Program-made: the position numbers and the translations under genes
Notes under the pieces: generated by a model
Seen by the model: only the letters and a program-made list of their open reading frames with translations
Told to the model about the DNA's origin: nothing
Databases searched by the model: none
Shown: one piece after another, positions 4,195-5,637 of the stretch
Position numbering within the stretch: the stretch's first letter is position 1
How the letters are laid out: each line of letters opens with the position of its first letter
DNA from: Verrucomicrobiales bacterium
GTDB taxonomy: Bacteria; Verrucomicrobiota; Verrucomicrobiia; Verrucomicrobiales; DEV007
Assembly (NCBI GenBank): GCA_013911195.1
Contig: JACETS010000170.1
Location: forward strand, 1-5,637
Length of the DNA: 5,637 bases
Direction of reading: 5' to 3'

Positions 4195-5040
4195 ATGAAA
4201 AGGGAGCTACTAAAATATAAGACAATATTTATTTCTGATGTCCATTTGGGGTCGGCAGATTGTAAAATTGACCAGATAAATTATCTACTCAGGAATACGA
4301 CCTGTGAGAAGCTTGTGCTTAATGGTGATATTATAGACGCATGGGCTCTAAAGAGAGGGGGGAAGTGGTTAAGAAGTCATACTCTTTTCTTTAGATTTAT
4401 TTTAAAGAAAGCTGAAAAATATAAAACAGATGTGATCTATCTTCGTGGAAATCATGATGATTTCTTATGGCGGGTTTTGCCTTTCGAGTTTGATAGGATT
4501 AAACTAGTAAATGAACACATTCATGAATCGCCTCACGGTAAATATATTTGTGTTCATGGGGACGGCTTTGATGCTGTGACAACAAATCACAAATGGCTAG
4601 CTGTTATTGGAGACTTTGGATATGTTCAACTGCTGCGATTAAATAGATTATACAATTGGGTGAGGAAGCTTAGAGGAAAGCCTTATTTTTCTCTAAGTAA
4701 AGCGATTAAGGCAAAAGTGAAATCAGCTGTAAGCTTTGTTGGTAATTATGAAGATCAACTACAAAAATTTGCAAAAAAGAATAACTGCGAAGGTATTATT
4801 TGTGGTCATATCCATACAGCGGCAGATAAGAAAATTGGTGATACCCATTATTTAAATAGCGGAGACTGGGTCGAGAGCTTGACTGCAATAGTAGAAACTA
4901 CTGACAGAGAATTTAAATTGATCAACTTCGAGGAGTTAAAAGAAGAGGTTACAAGGATGCGTTTGGAAAATGCTCGCAAATATGCCGTCGAGAGAAAACG
5001 AAGAGAATATAATTCCTCACTCGAAGTGAATGCTGTTTAA
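4195..5040 (+). CDS. Calcineurin-like metallophosphoesterase, LpxH/PlcP superfamily
   Basis: The 281-aa protein has the full two-metal site of calcineurin-like phosphoesterases: SDVHLG (D15, H17), NGDIID (D45), RGNHDD (N86, H87), VHGD (H121) and GHIHTA (H205, H207), followed by LNSGDW. Annotation pipelines usually name this group UDP-2,3-diacylglucosamine diphosphatase. Classical LpxH, however, has GNRD in the third block and is shorter (about 240 aa), whereas this protein has GNHDD. Its length and motifs agree with the group containing PlcP, the phospholipase C that removes the head group of phosphatidylcholine or phosphatidylethanolamine under phosphate starvation in rhizobia and marine bacteria. 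There is no signal peptide, so it should act at the cytoplasmic face of the membrane. The C-terminal 40 residues are a charged helix (EELKEEVTRM...ERKRRE) that may attach to the membrane. Coupling to the glycosyltransferase fits PlcP making diacylglycerol for glycosylation. The substrate is an inference. Confidence 0.9.
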   Translation: MKRELLKYKTIFISDVHLGSADCKIDQINYLLRNTTCEKLVLNGDIIDAWALKRGGKWLRSHTLFFRFILKKAEKYKTDVIYLRGNHDDFLWRVLPFEFDRIKLVNEHIHESPHGKYICVHGDGFDAVTTNHKWLAVIGDFGYVQLLRLNRLYNWVRKLRGKPYFSLSKAIKAKVKSAVSFVGNYEDQLQKFAKKNNCEGIICGHIHTAADKKIGDTHYLNSGDWVESLTAIVETTDREFKLINFEELKEEVTRMRLENARKYAVERKRREYNSSLEVNAV

Positions 5041-5050
5041 TTTGTGAGAG

Positions 5051-5091
5051 CTTATTATCAAAATATCGTTAGGTTTAAACTTGATATTAAG
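5051..5091. terminator. Imperfect inverted repeat between convergent genes (possible bidirectional terminator)
   Basis: CTTATTATCAA (5051-5061) and TTGATATTAAG (5081-5091) are complementary at 10 of 11 positions around a 19-base loop. The repeat starts 10 bp after the phosphoesterase stop and lies between convergent transcription units, where a shared terminator would be expected. The stem is AT-rich with no clear T-run, so the call is modest. Confidence 0.35.
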
Positions 5092-5131
5092 TCCATTTAG
5101 TTAGTCAACGGGAGTGGGATTCAATCTGTCT

Positions 5132-5462
5132 TTATCTAGTTATGCAAGGTAAAGCGCTTGTCTGATAATTACGAAGTCCACTGTCGACTTCCTGTAATGC
5201 AATCAAATCAGGTTTAACTGATAAAATAACGTTGGCGATGCGAGCTAGATTGAGTTTTCTATCGCCCCCTCGAGCATGATGGATGTTGTAGCTTAACACC
5301 TTTAAACGGAACGGCTTTTCTTTCTCAGGTAGGGTTACCTGATTTTTGATAGGTCTGATTTTAGTTGAGCCTTTAACAGAAGGTTTGCTGTTGATGTCAT
5401 CTGCAAAAGTGCTATTTGCAGTCAGAGAAAAAATATACAGCAAAAATAATAAGCTCTTTCAT
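5132..5462 (-). pseudogene. Broken endonuclease/exonuclease/phosphatase-family gene
   Basis: The longest open part (TTG 5443 to TAA 5132-5134, 103 codons) contains the N-terminal strands of the EEP fold: VLSYNIHHARGG, with the metal-binding Asn, LNLARIANVI, then KPDLIALQEVD with the catalytic Glu. It ends just after NYQTSALPCIT, where family members continue for 150 or more residues to the SDH motif with the catalytic His. That half is absent, and I could not find it in other frames down to 5041. At the 5' end a well-placed ATG (5462) starts MKELIIF but runs into TAG. Removing one base from the A5 run at 5442-5446 joins it to the main frame and restores a convincing signal peptide, MKELIILLYIFSLTANSTFA. 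The gene thus has two lesions, a homopolymer frameshift (or sequencing error) and a C-terminal deletion. The intact ancestor was probably an exported phosphodiesterase or nuclease, co-transcribed with the serine hydrolase 9 bp upstream. Confidence 0.75.
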
Positions 5463-5465
5463 TTT

Positions 5466-5470
5466 TCCTT
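5466..5470 (-). promoter_or_regulatory. Ribosome-binding site AAGGA fixing the original EEP start
   Basis: On the minus strand AAGGA stands three bases before ATG 5462 (AAGGA-AAA-ATG) and begins just after the TAA of the serine hydrolase. It identifies 5462, not the TTG at 5443, as the ancestral start codon and supports the frameshift reading. Confidence 0.6.
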
Positions 5471-5471
5471 T

Positions 5472-5637
5472 TTAGTTAACTCCAAATTTATCGATAGATG
5501 CCTGCTGAAAGGCCTTTCTTATTTCTGATCCATCACTATTTTTTAAGCCCTCGCGTTGAAACATTAAAATCATAATTCTATTGGATTTTGGGTCAGCCCA
5601 ACTTTGGGTTCCGTAGACACCGCCATGCCCGAAGGAC
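5472..5637 (-). CDS. Beta-lactamase-family serine hydrolase, C-terminal 54 residues (partial)
   Basis: The minus-strand frame is open from the window edge to TAA at 5472-5474, giving only the last 54 residues. It begins SFGHGGVYGTQSWADPKSNR, where HGG is the third active-site motif (the KTG equivalent) of the class C beta-lactamase/PBP-like family (PF00144). Next is the usual strand IMILMFQREG and the C-terminal helix EIRKAFQQAS. Members of this family in environmental bacteria are mostly exported or periplasmic esterases, D-aminopeptidases or transpeptidase-like enzymes rather than resistance enzymes. The SxxK and YxN motifs lie outside the window, so activity cannot be judged. It is the upstream gene of a two-gene unit with the broken EEP gene. 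Confidence 0.82.
   Translation of the reverse strand, partial: SFGHGGVYGTQSWADPKSNRIMILMFQREGLKNSDGSEIRKAFQQASIDKFGVN

Noticed and set aside
4195..5040. Naming the phosphoesterase lpxH
   Set aside because: The third metal motif is GNHDD rather than GNRD, the protein is longer than LpxH, and the paired glycosyltransferase suggests a different lipid role. A family-level name is safer.
5071..5091. Integron attC-like or phage attachment site around GTTAGG and GTTTAAAC
   Set aside because: There is no matching R'' and L'' core pair, no integrase and no cassette structure; the palindromes are short AT-rich coincidences.
5346..5528. Plus-strand 60-codon ORF
   Set aside because: It is antisense to the EEP remnant and the serine hydrolase end, both of which have recognisable motifs.

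Overview
The window looks like chromosomal DNA of a low-GC, probably marine bacterium of the Verrucomicrobiota. That placement is an inference. It rests on the secreted protein at 1887-2846, which has a lineage-typical plan of signal peptide, Asp/Asn-rich beta-sandwich and small C-terminal 'ITLKW...YKV..S.NL..W' module. It also rests on the cupredoxin-like domain ending the first gene, of a type common in marine bacteria, and on the general lack of strong Shine-Dalgarno sites. No tRNA, rRNA, CRISPR array, insertion sequence or phage gene is visible.

Layout. Positions 3-776 (+) hold the 3' end of a gene for a probable secreted protein with a cupredoxin-like C-terminal domain that has lost most of its copper ligands. 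Positions 777-1886 form a 1.1-kb AT-rich stretch with no conventional gene. It carries several candidate microproteins: a Trp-rich 55-aa membrane protein (-), a 35-aa membrane/CxxC peptide (-), an uncertain 74-codon frame (-) and a 22-aa purely hydrophobic peptide (+). It also has a short GC-rich island and some repeats. A good sigma70-like promoter at 1837-1865 precedes the GTG-started secreted protein at 1887-2846. A 158-bp gap with two inverted repeats and an 11-bp-phased direct repeat leads to a tight two-gene operon: a GT4 glycosyltransferase (3005-4186) and a calcineurin-like phosphoesterase (4195-5040), 8 bp apart.

On the opposite strand, converging on that operon, are the 3' end of a beta-lactamase-family serine hydrolase (5472-5637) and, 9 bp after it, an endonuclease/exonuclease/phosphatase-family gene (5132-5462). 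The latter is broken twice: a one-base frameshift in its signal peptide and loss of its C-terminal half.

The most coherent functional unit is the glycosyltransferase-phosphoesterase pair. Its order resembles the Agt/PlcP-type gene pairs that replace phospholipids with glycolipids under phosphate limitation in marine and soil bacteria. The phosphoesterase has GNHD rather than the GNRD usual in LpxH, so a lipid A role is not the default reading. The most novel-looking signal is the cluster of unannotated small membrane ORFs at 896-1769.
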